Of a stretch of 64,000 nucleotides of DNA, positions 24,101 through 35,153 are shown piece after piece. The position numbers and the translations under genes are program-made. The DNA comes from Gonatopus flavifemur (lineage: Eukaryota > Arthropoda > Insecta > Hymenoptera > Dryinidae), in NCBI GenBank assembly GCA_018340375.1, contig JAFFJZ010000002.1, positions 61,932,001 to 61,996,000 of the forward strand, read 5' to 3'. Every line of letters begins with the position of its first letter. Position 1 is the first letter of the stretch. The notes under the pieces are model-generated. The model saw only the letters and a list, made by a program, of their open reading frames with translations, searched no databases and was not told the origin of the DNA.

Positions 24101-27100
24101 CTTGGTACGTTACATTTCAAACAAATAAGTTTGTCCCCTATAGTTAATTAAACTACTTTGCTCAATACTAGAAAGAATGAAATATTAATGATATCATATC
24201 TAATTCAATTCGTTGGATTATCCTATAAAGGAATTCGAATGAAATTGGAGAGAATACAAATCACGAGACAATGCAAAATGAAAACCACCATCATTTGAGG
24301 TCAAAGCAAGATGCAGAAAGCAGAAGAGACATATCGAAAAGGGAGCAAACAGTGAGAGACAATCAAAGTGTAAAAGTATCCCCAGGAAGGAAGAGTCAAA
24401 ATGAAAATCATGCGAAGAAAATCAATCAATCAATCGTGCAACATAAAAGAACACACGCGAAACGTAACAAGAGCACGCACCGGAATAGGAAACCGAGAAG
24501 CACTGATAAGGAAGAAAAAGAAGAAGATAAGGACAATGAAAAAAAGAGTGGGGATGAACCGGATCTTGAAAAACACAACGACGAGGATTGTATTTGCTTT
24601 GAGAAAGTAAAATCATGGAATTCTGAAATGGAAAAATATGCACAAACCATACTGAAAGTTGCTAAACTTTTGGCGGAAACAAGAGGTTCTCAAGTCCCGG
24701 AAGAACAAATGATGGCACAAATTCGAGATATGGTGAAATTCCAGCGAGCTTTACTCGACGTAATGGATTTTTAATTTACAAAATAGAGAATAAATAAATG
24801 AAAATAAGGATCAGTAATTTAAACTCCCTGCCGCAAAAAACTATACAGAAACTGATAGGAACAGTTTGATTTCGAATCTGATTTTTGTCCATTTCAATGC
24901 GTTTCTATCTGGCATTTACGGCAGGAATCTGAGACTTGGAACTCTATTTGTGTCACTTCATTCATTCAATTTAATTTTGGTTCTTCAAAGTCCCATAGCT
25001 CAAGAGACTGATCACAATAATCCCAAATAACATTTGCATTTCATTTATATATTACTTTATTGATGCATTGAATTTATCAGGTGAAGATGAAAGCTGAATA
25101 TAGTATGCAAAATATGACGATGAATGATTTCCAACAATGGTATGACGAACTTAAACGAGACCCTCCAAAGTCGAAAGTAAGATATCACTGAGTTTATGAA
25201 ATGAAAGATTATTCTTCATATCAAACGAGTCTGTTGTATTCAGATCGATTGGGCCGGTGGAGTCATCGCAGAATTCAATGAAGCTGGAGTGGCCATAGAC
25301 GGGGATGAAGTCATATACGTTATGACGATAGAATATTTCGAGTATCTCAGCAAGTTGCTGGACCAAACATCAGAACGAACAATAGGTCTGTACTCTGGAA
25401 ATATCACTTTATGAAAGACGATGAAGTTACGAAATGGGAGTAATTTTTGAAATGCAATCTCTGTTGCAGTCAATTATATTCATTGGTGTTTCCTGATGGA
25501 CACGATGCAAACATCTCCAATGCTTGTAAAAAATATCATGGAAGAGTGGATATATCATAGTGGAAGCTCAAAAAGTAGAGAAAAAGAAGAAACTGCTGAT
25601 AAACGGTGAGAAATATATTATTCACTTGATCATCAATCGTTTTTGCCGTCCATTTTTTGCGGGGATCATTTCAAACTCTGATTGAAATTCCAGTATTTAT
25701 ATTATTTTGGTGTGTATAAACCTTTTTTATGATGACTAGAATTGATTCATTGTTTCATGGAATTTTGTTCGCAGAAAAAAAACTTGTTCCCGGCTAGGAA
25801 GAATGGACGATGTCGTAGCATACGAATATGTTAGGAAACATTTCTCCACAGATGTTGAAAAAGAGGTAGTAACTCATATCCTGATTGATTAATCAATTCA
25901 ACAGCCACAAAGAATGATGTTGGTCTCGACAAATTTTTGAAAATTTGAATGATTCAATATTTCGAAGTAGATTTCCTACATGCAAAACATTAATTTGCTA
26001 TGGTACAGGTTGGTTGAAAAGTTTTGGGAGCAAAAATGAAAGAATGTGTATTTTTTGATGAGATGATTTTTTTTATTCAATATAGTCTCCCTCAACTTCA
26101 ACACACTTATTCCAACGATCCTCCAATAATTTTATACCATCTCTGTAATGATCTTCCGGAAGCTCCGCAAAATACTGTTCCACAGCTGCAACAGCTTCTT
26201 CATTCGACGAAAAACGCTTTCCACGAAGGAATTGTTTCAAATTTCTGAAGAGGTAATAGTCGGAGGGAGCCAAATCTGGTGAATACGGTGGGTGTTCAAG
26301 CAATTCGTACTTTAATTCGTTCAGTTTAGCCATCGCCAGAACACTTGTGTGAACACGTGCATTGTCTTGATGAAAAATGATTTTTTTCTTCCGTAAACCG
26401 GGTCTTTTTTCACGAATTTTTTCATCCAACTGGTCCAAAAGATTGCAATAATATTCAGAGTTAATTGTTTCACCTTTTTCGAGATAATCAATCAACAAAA
26501 CCCCTTTTGCGTCCCAAAAAACCGATGCTGAAACCTTTTTTGCCGATCGTTCTGACTTCACCCGTTTTGGAGCTGAACAACTAGCTTCGGTCCCCTGTAA
26601 ACGTTCTTGTTTCAGTTTAGGATCATGGTGGTAGATCCAAGTCTCGTCCAAAGTTACGAAACGACGCAAAAAATCGGTCTTATTCTGCTTAAAACGCTCC
26701 AAATTACGCTGAGAAATTTGTTTTCGATTCAGTTTTTGTTGAATTGTCAACGAATGCGGCACTAACTTTCCAAAAAGCTTTTTCATATGTAATTCTTCGT
26801 GTAAAATATGGAGTACTCGTTCATCCGAGATTCCTATGGTATCAGCAATTTCACGCTTAGTCAAACTCGGATCTTTACAAACAATATCATAGACTTGCTC
26901 AATGATGTCTGATTTCGTTGCACTTTTTGGACATCCACTACGTGATTGATCTTCAACGCTTGTACGACCACGTTTAAACTCTAAAACCCATCGATGTACA
27001 GTTGGAAATGGAGGAGCAGATTCCTTCAACACTTTCTTCATTTTAGTATGAATTTCTGTTGCTGATAAACCTTCCAAAACAAAGAATTTTATCACTGCAC

Positions 27101-30100
27101 GGAATTCGGATTTTTCCATTTTCACAAAATACACTGACACGTCCACTTCGAATGGCTTGTAAACAAAGAATGAATTGACAGATCGGAATAAAATTGTGTG
27201 TGTGTGTTTAAATGAAGGATAAAATATAAAAATAGCGTATAAATTCTGATTCCTGTACTGGTTGATAGGTGTAGCTTTCAAAACTTTTCAACCAACCTGT
27301 GGCTAGGAATTAGCTGTGGAACCTACTTCGTATATTCGATATTTGGATAACCAAAAATATTGCTGCGACAGCTAAATTTCAGCTCCTGCGGCAATAGCTT
27401 TGGTTATCCACAGCTAAAACATAGCTGCCATAGCTAATTTTTAGCTACCCAAATATCAACTACATCATTTTTTTCCGTGTATCCGGTACCCCTAATAGCA
27501 TTTTGTGCACAAATGTAAGCGATTCACATGGACGGAAAGAAAGTAATAGTTGCAGCAACTGCTTAAATAGTCGATTTTTGACCATCTACTTAAGTAGTTG
27601 CTGCAGCTACTTAGTAGTCAGGACAAGTAACACGTTAGCTGTCTCAATTAATTCAAAATACTGTTTACGTTAGTTAGTACAACTATCGAGTTACTTGTCC
27701 TGACAACTAAGTAGCTGCAGCAACTACTCAAGTAGATGGTCGAAAATCGACTATTGAGGTAGTTGCTGCAACTATTCTTTTTTTCCGGGTGCAAATCGGG
27801 TTACTGAATCGTTAGCAAAGTTGGATCCATGTGCATCGCTTTTTGTTGACAGAACTGCAAGTCTATTGCTATTTGCGTGCATATGGCGAGTGATAGTATT
27901 ATTTGCACGGAAAACACTGGTGGATTGTGCGCATAAAGACGCAGCTCTCGAGACTCAAACTTTGCGCGCACAGAATGTTATTTGGGACGTTTTGGGAATG
28001 ATTCTGTACGTGAGTTGTAAGCGATTGTCTTCAAATCTTCAACACTTGAATGAATGCCAGGTATTAACATAACGCATGGGCACACAATATTTATAGAGTA
28101 TGGACTTTGTCCAATTTTCAGGTTTTAGGAATGATCGAGGACATCCAAAAAGAATGTGAAGTACAAATTAAAGCATCGGAATGGTTAGACGAGAAAACAA
28201 GGACGTTTGTACTCGAGAAATTGGAATACATGAAAGAACTAGTTGGTTATCCAAGTTGGTATAAGAATACAACAGTCATGCAACAATATTATAAAGGAGT
28301 ACGTTTTTAAAACAATTTTCCCAATTTCACGTATGCATTTCTAGAAAGACTAGAGTTTGTCGATAAATCCTTGAAAAGCTCTTAAAGAACTCTAGACTTA
28401 AAATAAAACTTTTGAAGAATTATTCACGACCTCAATGCTAAATGGGTTATTTGTATTTTTGGAGACAACTGGAAGTGAGAGATTCAGATATATGAAGAAC
28501 AAATCAAAAAATCAAAAATTTGATGCAGAGGGAGTCCCTCCTTATGAAAAACACCCGATATCGGAATTTCATCGTAAAATTGTCAATTGTATTAATACTA
28601 TTCGAAATCTATCGCGTTGTTTCATTATCGTACAAGTCCGATAAAAATACGATATCTACGATAATGATCCAATGTAAACCCGATATCGAGAAATCATCGG
28701 GTTGCTGGTTTCGTTTTGTATCGGATAATCATATTAATCATCGTAGACATCGTATTTTTATCGGACTTGTCTGATAATGAAACAATACGATAGATTCCGG
28801 ATAGTATCAATACAACTGACAATTTTACGATGACATTCCGATATCGGGTTTTTTCATGAGGGCCTGCACGTGAAGTGGGGTAGTTTGGGAGGGAGCATGA
28901 AAAATTCAACTGTTGAAAAGCGTTCGCTGACGTTTGTCATCACCCCACTCTTTTTTGATTAAATTTCCCAGTTACTCAATTCTCTCAAAGTCGTTCCTCA
29001 AAACTTAAATTTCTCTCATATTCTGTTCTAGCTGATCGTAGACCGGTCATTTTTAGACAATTACCTTAGTTACCGTAAGTTCAAGAAAGACCGGGAATTA
29101 CAAACCTTGACAAAAGAAATCGATCTGTAAGTTTTACTTCCTTCAGCTGTAAATAATATTTCTAATTGTATACAGCTTTGAATATAAAACGACTCTCGGC
29201 ATTTTGAATTTCGCTTCCTGCTTTGTTTTAGATGGATTGTTAGTCCTCTTTTCCTCAACGCACTTTTCATTCCTCCACAAAACTCTATAAGTGAGTAGAT
29301 ATATAAATTCTAGTACTTGCTCCTCAAAAAGCGAAGTTTTCAATTTTTTCTTTTAGTGTTCCCTGCAGCTGATTTTCAACACCCATTATTCGCTCTTAAA
29401 CGACCAATGTAAGTTGAAATTTACCGAATATCATTTCTCATATACCCGTATAAAAATTTCTCCTGGGCTCAGACCTGGGCCAGGTTTATAATCCCTACTT
29501 GAAAAATGGCCCCAACTTGGAATGTTACGCTTTTCGATCTAGGCCCCGCAATGGTATCAAATATCCTGGTAAACCAGTAGTAGCCAACTCGGGGGCGATA
29601 TGAGCTGTGGGTGGGCATACCTGGATTGAAATATTCCAGGAATATACTGGCAACCTCAACTGAGACCCGCAACGCCGTGGGTAGGCAACCTTGTATCAGA
29701 TGCCTAAGATATACCCCTACGGATGCCCAGGATTGATTTCAACACGGGTACTCAGAAGGATTTCATTGTATAAAGTCCTGTATTCGTTCGTCAGTTGAAG
29801 CGTCACTCTTTGATTATCTCTGTTAGCAGATCTAACGATGTTTAAGCGCGAAAGGAGTGGACATTGATTTTATGCTTCATTTGCAGAAGCCAAAATTTTC
29901 TCCAGAAGTGGCGAGAGTATGTATTTATACTCGGAATCTTCCAATGTCCACGCCTTGCAAGGAAAAATTGGACCTCGCACTACTCAACTCTTAGTGTATA
30001 ATTAGAGCAGATAAACTAAAAAATTTCTTATTGATAATGTCACAAGCGAGGTTGGGAATTGCTTTGAAATTTTGTGTGAGGACGTGTCAAAATTATTGAA

Positions 30101-31128
30101 AGTATAAAGAATCAGTTGTTTTTTTACAATGATCGGAGTTGGTTATGCTTGCTGTTCTGAATTCTGACGGTATCTGAAAGTTATAATAGTCACAATTCTT
30201 ATCAAGATCTAAGCAGGGTCAAGCTTAATGTAATCAGGACGGATTTTTAGTATTCCAGTCAGCCAACCTCATTGCAGGGTTTCTGTATAGTACAACTTGT
30301 TTTTATTCATGCGTTCCAAATGAATTTAGCCAATTGATTGAAGACCAAACACAAATGATTCCAGCGTCGTCAATTTTGGTATCATGGGTTCCGTTATGGG
30401 TCATGAGGTGAACCACGGATTCGATGATAACGGTTAGTAGTGGTAATTGAATGAGTTATAATCCCGCATCAATCTTCGATCATAATCTGTGTTCAGGTCA
30501 TTTGTACGACAAGAACGGTAAAGTTATGGAATGGTTATCGACAATGGCCAGAGCATACAGCAAAAGAGTAGAATGTTTCATCGATCAATACGAGGGTTAT
30601 AGCATTGACAATAATGGGACACAAATCAAGGTATATAATGATCTTTCATTGAAGATACTTTAATTGCGTGAATGAATCCCTATGTTTTTGATATATGCAT
30701 AGGGCTACGGTAATCAAACGAAGAATGAAAATATTGCCGACACCATGGGAGTTGCAGCTGCTCTCGCAGCTTTTAGACGCAGAGAAAAGAAAAATGCTCA
30801 ATCGCACCAAGTACTTCCAGGTTTAGAAGACCTTAGTAACGATCAATTATTCTTCTTGTCCTACGCCAATGTGAGTTCAATTTTACTTTGATATTGGATT
30901 CATTAATTCTCTCTGAAGGAAACATGAGATTTCAAAATTCTGTTTAAGTTATGGTGTGAAACAGCCAGTCCAAAGGATGTAAAAATGATGGCTCGATATG
31001 ATTCTCATAGCGTTGGTCGGTTGAGAGTCATTGGTGCTGTTTCGAACTCTGCAGATTTCGCCGAAGCTTTTCAATGTCCATCTGGAAGCCCGATGAATCC
31101 AGAACAAAAATGTAATATATGGAAGTGA
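21180..31128 (+). CDS. NEPL-2: secreted M13 peptidase with charged insertion, 922 aa (18 exons)
   Basis: Neprilysin-family zinc peptidase, predicted secreted. Exons: 21180-21199, 21300-21640, 23437-23520, 23620-23831, 23920-24104, 24231-24759, 25081-25176, 25244-25385, 25470-25605, 25775-25865, 28122-28298, 29032-29126, 29232-29290, 29357-29408, 30365-30432, 30497-30630, 30703-30870, 30949-31128. They total 2769 nt in one frame. Signal peptide starts MTLLTFIASFVIITAQ. N-terminal M13 signature SVDPCDNFYEYACGNW. Residues about 233-408 form an Asp/Glu-, Lys/Arg- and His-rich insertion absent from NEPL-1. Catalytic elements: N712-A713 (NALF instead of NAYY), HEVNH (753-757), E816 of ENIAD, H883 and R889. 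The H757-to-E816 spacing of 59 equals human neprilysin (587 to 646). An antisense mariner sits in intron 10. Confidence 0.9.
21885..23392. repeat. TIR element in NEPL-2 intron 2, with nested MITE
   Basis: The left end CACCGAATCAAAAAAATCC and the inverted right end CACCCAGCCTAAAAAATCC match. The interior is rich in TTCCCATNNGGGA-like words. It is split by the family G MITE at 22460-22951. Boundaries are approximate. Confidence 0.4.
22460..22951. repeat. MITE, family G copy 2
   Basis: The ends CCCTAGTAAAAATGAATC and TACTTTTTACTAGGG are inverted. The CATATATG-word interior resembles 8338-8692. A further inverted AAGAATTCATT patch near 22812-22915 may be a still younger insertion. Confidence 0.6.
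23920..24759 (+). other. Exons 5-6 of NEPL-2: charged insertion region
   Basis: These two exons encode 238 residues where NEPL-1 has one exon of 88. Exon 5 ends in acidic runs (five Asp in a row, then Glu-rich). Exon 6 starts His/Asn/Gln-rich, becomes Arg/Lys-rich, then has KEEKEEDKDNEKKSGDEPD before returning to M13 sequence at CICFEKVKSWNSEMEKYA. It is probably a disordered surface loop in the alpha-helical N-terminal lobe. The intron between exons 5 and 6 has no counterpart in NEPL-1. Confidence 0.75.
26006..27299 (-). mobile_element. Mariner element, uninterrupted, in NEPL-2 intron 10
   Basis: The inverted ends CAGGTTGGTTGAAAAGT bound a 1294-bp element. It is flanked by TA on the left (26004-26005); the right flank reads TG, probably a mutated TA. 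Antisense to the host gene and of a different mariner lineage from the one at 14236. Confidence 0.9.
26073..27119 (-). CDS. Mariner transposase, 348 aa, intact
   Basis: DD34D transposase. I start it at the MEKSEFRAVIKFF methionine (27119) because that is where family similarity begins; the frame stays open further upstream to 27281, but that part runs into the terminal region. Helix-turn-helix domains occupy about 1-120, then VPHSL. Catalytic aspartates are D158 (FVTLDETWIY), D252 (IFHQDNARVH) and D287 (YSPDLAPSDYYLF). No stops or frameshifts. It differs widely from the 345-residue transposase at 14312, so the two elements invaded independently. Confidence 0.9.
   Translation of the reverse strand: MEKSEFRAVIKFFVLEGLSATEIHTKMKKVLKESAPPFPTVHRWVLEFKRGRTSVEDQSRSGCPKSATKSDIIEQVYDIVCKDPSLTKREIADTIGISDERVLHILHEELHMKKLFGKLVPHSLTIQQKLNRKQISQRNLERFKQNKTDFLRRFVTLDETWIYHHDPKLKQERLQGTEASCSAPKRVKSERSAKKVSASVFWDAKGVLLIDYLEKGETINSEYYCNLLDQLDEKIREKRPGLRKKKIIFHQDNARVHTSVLAMAKLNELKYELLEHPPYSPDLAPSDYYLFRNLKQFLRGKRFSSNEEAVAAVEQYFAELPEDHYRDGIKLLEDRWNKCVEVEGDYIE
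27302..27480. repeat. Family B fragment beside the mariner
   Basis: TTAGCTGTGG and CAGCTAAATTTCAGCT words, ending TTTTTTTCCGTGT. The left end abuts the mariner, so the mariner may have inserted into its edge. Confidence 0.4.
27525..27791. repeat. Fold-back MITE, GTTGCWGCAACT type
   Basis: AAGTAATAGTTGCAGCAACT on the left pairs with AGTTGCTGCAACTATT on the right. The internal block GTAGATGGTCGAAAATCGAC is also inverted. Lies in NEPL-2 intron 10. Confidence 0.6.
28535..28863. repeat. Fold-back MITE in NEPL-2 intron 11
   Basis: CCCTCCTTATGAAAAACACC and CGATATCGG reappear inverted at the right end (CCGATATCGGG, then TTCATGAGGGC). Both arms also carry the inverted block ATAAAAATACGATATC. Confidence 0.6.
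29409..30364. other. NEPL-2 intron 14
   Basis: Contains a CCTGGGC/CCCAGG-rich patch near 29460-29760 that looks like a decayed repeat. Otherwise unremarkable AT-rich sequence with no missing exon. Confidence 0.35.
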
Positions 31129-31492
31129 AATGGAATGTAATCGATTCCTGAAGATCCATGAATACATAAAATGTAATTAACAAAAACGATGTAGACATCA
31201 ATTTATCCTCTTTTCTCATGTTCTTGTGCTATATGTATCGATAATGTGAAGGGAAGGTTCAACTTCGATATTCGTTTATAAAAATATTTGACTGTAAATT
31301 CATGATTTGCGTCAGTAGATATCAGAATACTTGATTCGGTGATGAATAATAATATAAATCAAAACATCAACCCTTAGACTGTACACATGGGTTAGCAGAA
31401 CCTGGTAAGTATTTCAAACATGCGGAATTTCACAATAATATTAGGTTGAACTTCGGCATTTTTGACGGTGGAAATTTGAGTATGAATTGATT

Positions 31493-31599
31493 TACAGTAG
31501 GCGTTCGATTTTCTTCCGTCTGATCTCTCTTTTCAATCCTTTTTCTTCTCATCGATTGGAAAGAGAGATCAGGCGAAAGAAAATCGAACGCCTACTGTA
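31493..31599. repeat. Near-perfect 42-bp-stem hairpin after NEPL-2
   Basis: TACAGTAGGCGTTCGATTTT on the left is repeated inverted on the right, and the stem continues through GATCTCTCTTT with only two mismatches, both wobble-compatible on one strand. The loop is about 23 nt. It lies 365 bp after the NEPL-2 stop. Most likely a tiny MITE; a microRNA-like hairpin is possible if transcribed. Confidence 0.6.
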
Positions 31600-31847
31600 C
31601 TGCAAGTGTAGTTATGCTAGATTTTCTGTGGAGGAAAATAGGTCAATTTGAGGTGTGCAATCCGAGGGTTAGAAAACTTTGAACAGAAGTGGTAAGATCT
31701 GAATTTCAATTTCAATAATCCATCCGGACTATGAATTAATTAACAAGTATCATGAAATAAAGTAATAACCAATTTCGACCGATTGAAAGCCGTCATGGTT
31801 GTTCAGAGTATACTTTGATCAAATTCATTTCCCTTCTTGACTTGATG

Positions 31848-33453
31848 CACACTGAGAAAAGTATTTATTTATAGTGAACAAGATTTGTTAATAGTCAACA
31901 AATCCTATATTTGCTTATGGGGAAATAAATATTGAGTTCTTATCATCCAGCGTCATATTTGAGATCATTTTTTGTATCAAATCCATATTTATTAACTATC
32001 AACAAACCGTGTTTTTGTGCGAAATTCCTGTTTCATAATTCTCAAACTTGGGAATGTACATCAAAGCATTATTAGATTGCCTGAATGTGATATGAGGTTG
32101 AGAAAATTGTCGCATAATTTGCTTTGAATATTCGTGAGAATGAGTCAAATCAAACAAAATTGGAATAACACTCTGGAATTATTCAAATGGAATGATGAAT
32201 TATGTGGGAGAATATTATCACTGTTAGAAAAATATGTCTTAAATTTAATGATAATTATTATAAAATTTTTTTACAGAGTATTATTATTAGATTTAACTAT
32301 GTGGTTTATAATAAAAATTGTGTATTAAATTCAATAACTGTTACGAATTTTTGCCAAAATACAAAAAAAATTCAGATTGGAAATTTGATTTATCACCAGA
32401 ATTTCTTCACGCTTCGTGAATTTTATGTTCCCGAGATTCCTCTAGAGTGAGTTTGTTGTAATCATCAATGTAAGTCAAGCAGCAATTGAAGCACAAAGTT
32501 TTGTGACCTAACGGGGAATCGAACTTGCTTTCCTACCTAACCTAACCTATCACGACCTGACGCTTCAACCACTTTGACTACATCACGCTTGAAGAAGTCG
32601 ATTGAGAAATACGATGTGGTTTTAGATGTCATATATGCTGACGTCATGACATCATACATGTAATAGGATTCTATCACAAAAAATTCATGAAAAAGTGAAA
32701 TTTCATAAAAAAAGTTGTAAATCCCAGAATATGATTGATTTTGAAATGCACTTATGAAATTTCATAAGAATTCTCATATTAAATTCAAGAAATTTTCTAA
32801 CAGTGATTATAAAGTTGAACAAACTGAATGAAAAGTTATGGTGAAATATTTCAATAATTTGTAGGAAAATTCAGCCTACAAGACTGTCTCTCATATTCTT
32901 TCACTCTCTCACGATTATAAATAATACATATATTTTTCGACCTAACGGTCATTGAACACACTCTAACAAGAAACTGAACTATATATTCTGCTGCAATATA
33001 GATCGAGAGTCGAATCAAATTCAAGGTGTTCATGTCAAATAAAATTTCTTAATTATTAACAAATCTGTGTTTGAGAGGAAAGAATCGTATACACATTGGG
33101 AAACTGGATTATTGTGTTGAAATTCAATTTGAAATTTGAGTCAATCAACCATTACTTTCTCCATATTCTTAGTTTCCTATCATTTATCTAATGAAAATCT
33201 TGTACTTATCAAACCGTCTATTTGTAAATTAGGAATCGTTTATTACTTGAGGGAAAAATAAAATCATTCACATGAAATAAATGGATTAAATGAACGATTT
33301 GTTTGTTCTGAATGTCATATAAAATCAATCGTATGTATGCCAACTATGATATTTATTGACAATTACCATATTTATTCATAATTGATGAATATTTTTGAAC
33401 AGACGCCAAATAGATGTATTCATTTAATGTAAGTAAACTCTTCTCTCAGTGTG
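31848..33453. repeat. Large TIR element, family A copy 3
   Basis: Begins CACACTGAGAAAAGTATTTA and ends ACTCTTCTCTCAGTGTG. TTTGTTAATAGTCAACAAATC and CATATTTATT...AACAAA words near the ends match the other family A copies. A tRNA-like patch is nested inside. No coding capacity. Confidence 0.65.
32495..32600 (-). repeat. tRNA-derived SINE-like fragment
   Basis: Read on the minus strand, TAGTCAAAGTGGTTGAAGCG resembles an A box and AGTTCGATTCCCC a B box, separated by TAGGTTAGGTTAGG in place of a normal variable loop. It lies inside the family A element. Not a functional tRNA. Confidence 0.4.
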
Positions 33454-34380
33454 TGTAAAAAGATCCATTGAATCTCGCCAAAGCTTACTGGAATTGGATA
33501 AAGGTCTGGTTCAATCTCGAATACTCATTGGTCAATGGAATTTGGTAAGTTTTATAAATTATCCCATTCACAATCCCATCGTATCTCATCAAATCTCAAT
33601 AAATGTCGGACAACGTTCTGGCCAAATCTTATGAAATTTCATTATGTCAGATTCAATGAGCTCTTTAATCACCCTGGCGATTGCAAAATGATCATTTTTT
33701 GTGGTTTACTGTCGGATAGTTTTTAGTAAGCTGACAACTCGGTCAGAAAATACCTACTTCATGGTTTTTACCACACTGAGAAAAAGATTTATTTATAGTT
33801 AACGAGATTAGTTTATAGCAAACGAGCCCTATATTTGCTTATGGTGAAATAAATATAAAATTATTATCACCAAGCCGCATATTTGTGCGATGCTCTTTAG
33901 ATAACTTTAACATTCGTTAACTATTAACAAATCATGTTTTGTATGCAATTGATTTTCAGTTGATTGAAAAATTGAATAATCGAATTCAAAACTACTATGA
34001 AATTCTCCAAGGACAATATAAATTTTAGAATATGTTCACATTATTTGGGCCAATATTGAAGAATTAATCAATCTGAGAATAATGTAATTTGAAGGAAGAT
34101 TATAATGAAGTTGAACTAACATCACGATTCATTGATATGACCATTTCACTCAGTTGATACACATCACTGCTTGCTTCAAATTTTCTGTAAAAAATCATTG
34201 TGAATGGGAATAGTTTCGAATGAGTGTTTCGAACCTATAATTTATTATTGACTTTACCGTTTTTTATATTATTAGTTTATGTAGTTTTGAATGAGGAACT
34301 GTATCAAAATGATAGTTTATAATAGCGTTAATTAAAAATACAGTCAAATATCAGAAACTGGTATTCTATAATGGCTCCTA

Positions 34381-34489
34381 CCCTAACAACACAATGTGTC
34401 TCTGGGACGTTTTCTGAACGTTCTGAAAACCTCTCCTACGTTCTATAAACCTTCCATAAACGTTCCAGTGGCACATTGTGCTGTCTGGG
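34381..34489. repeat. 109-bp MITE with TA target duplication
   Basis: Ends CCCTAACAACACAATGTG and CACATTGTGCTGTCTGGG, flanked by TA at 34379-34380 and 34490-34491. Absent from family A copy 1. Confidence 0.7.
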
Positions 34490-35153
34490 TAATAGTTTCA
34501 TATGAGGGATTTTAATCTACGTTATTACAAGCTGTTATCCCAACACAGTCCTTTTCTCATTCGAAACTATATAAATTATAAAAAATTATAAATTCAAAGG
34601 TAACTCTGGTAGAACAAATCCATTGATTCTCGCCAAATCTCATTGAATCTTACACAATGTTCTGTTTAAATCTTATTCAACCATTTTCAATGAGATTTAA
34701 TCAGATGAATATGTTTTCTCAATGTAATCCTGATTGAATCTTACCAAATTTGATTGCGTCCCGCGCAATGTTCCGACCAAATCCCATTGAATTTCATTTC
34801 GTCAGATTCTATGGATTTTTTCAATCAGTGAAATTATAGGTGTTATACGTCTTATCGTGTTGCAGTGACTAACTTAACGGTTATTGCGCATGCGCCAACA
34901 CTCAGACCGGGACATCCAAATATGTGAAGAGTCAAGCCAAACTTATAATGTTTGTCACAAATCAGATTTATTGACTACCAACAAATCTGCATTCCAGCAA
35001 AATAAATCTCGTATTACTTACATCCAACTAGTTCTCAAATTTGATTTGAATGATTTGCATGTTATGTGGACTCATACTTAACTGTGATTTATCCTATGAA
35101 AAAGTTAGATATCAAATCATTTTGTTATGAAATAAGAATCATTCGTTACTTAA

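Noticed and set aside
24422..24650. Open frames on the minus strand opposite NEPL-2 exon 6 (and 50795-51224 opposite NEPL-3 exon 6)
   Set aside because: They are shadows of low-complexity Lys/Glu codons in the real exons.
32495..32600. Functional tRNA gene on the minus strand
   Set aside because: The TAGGTTAGG repeats replace the variable arm, and the patch lies inside a transposable element; best read as SINE-like.
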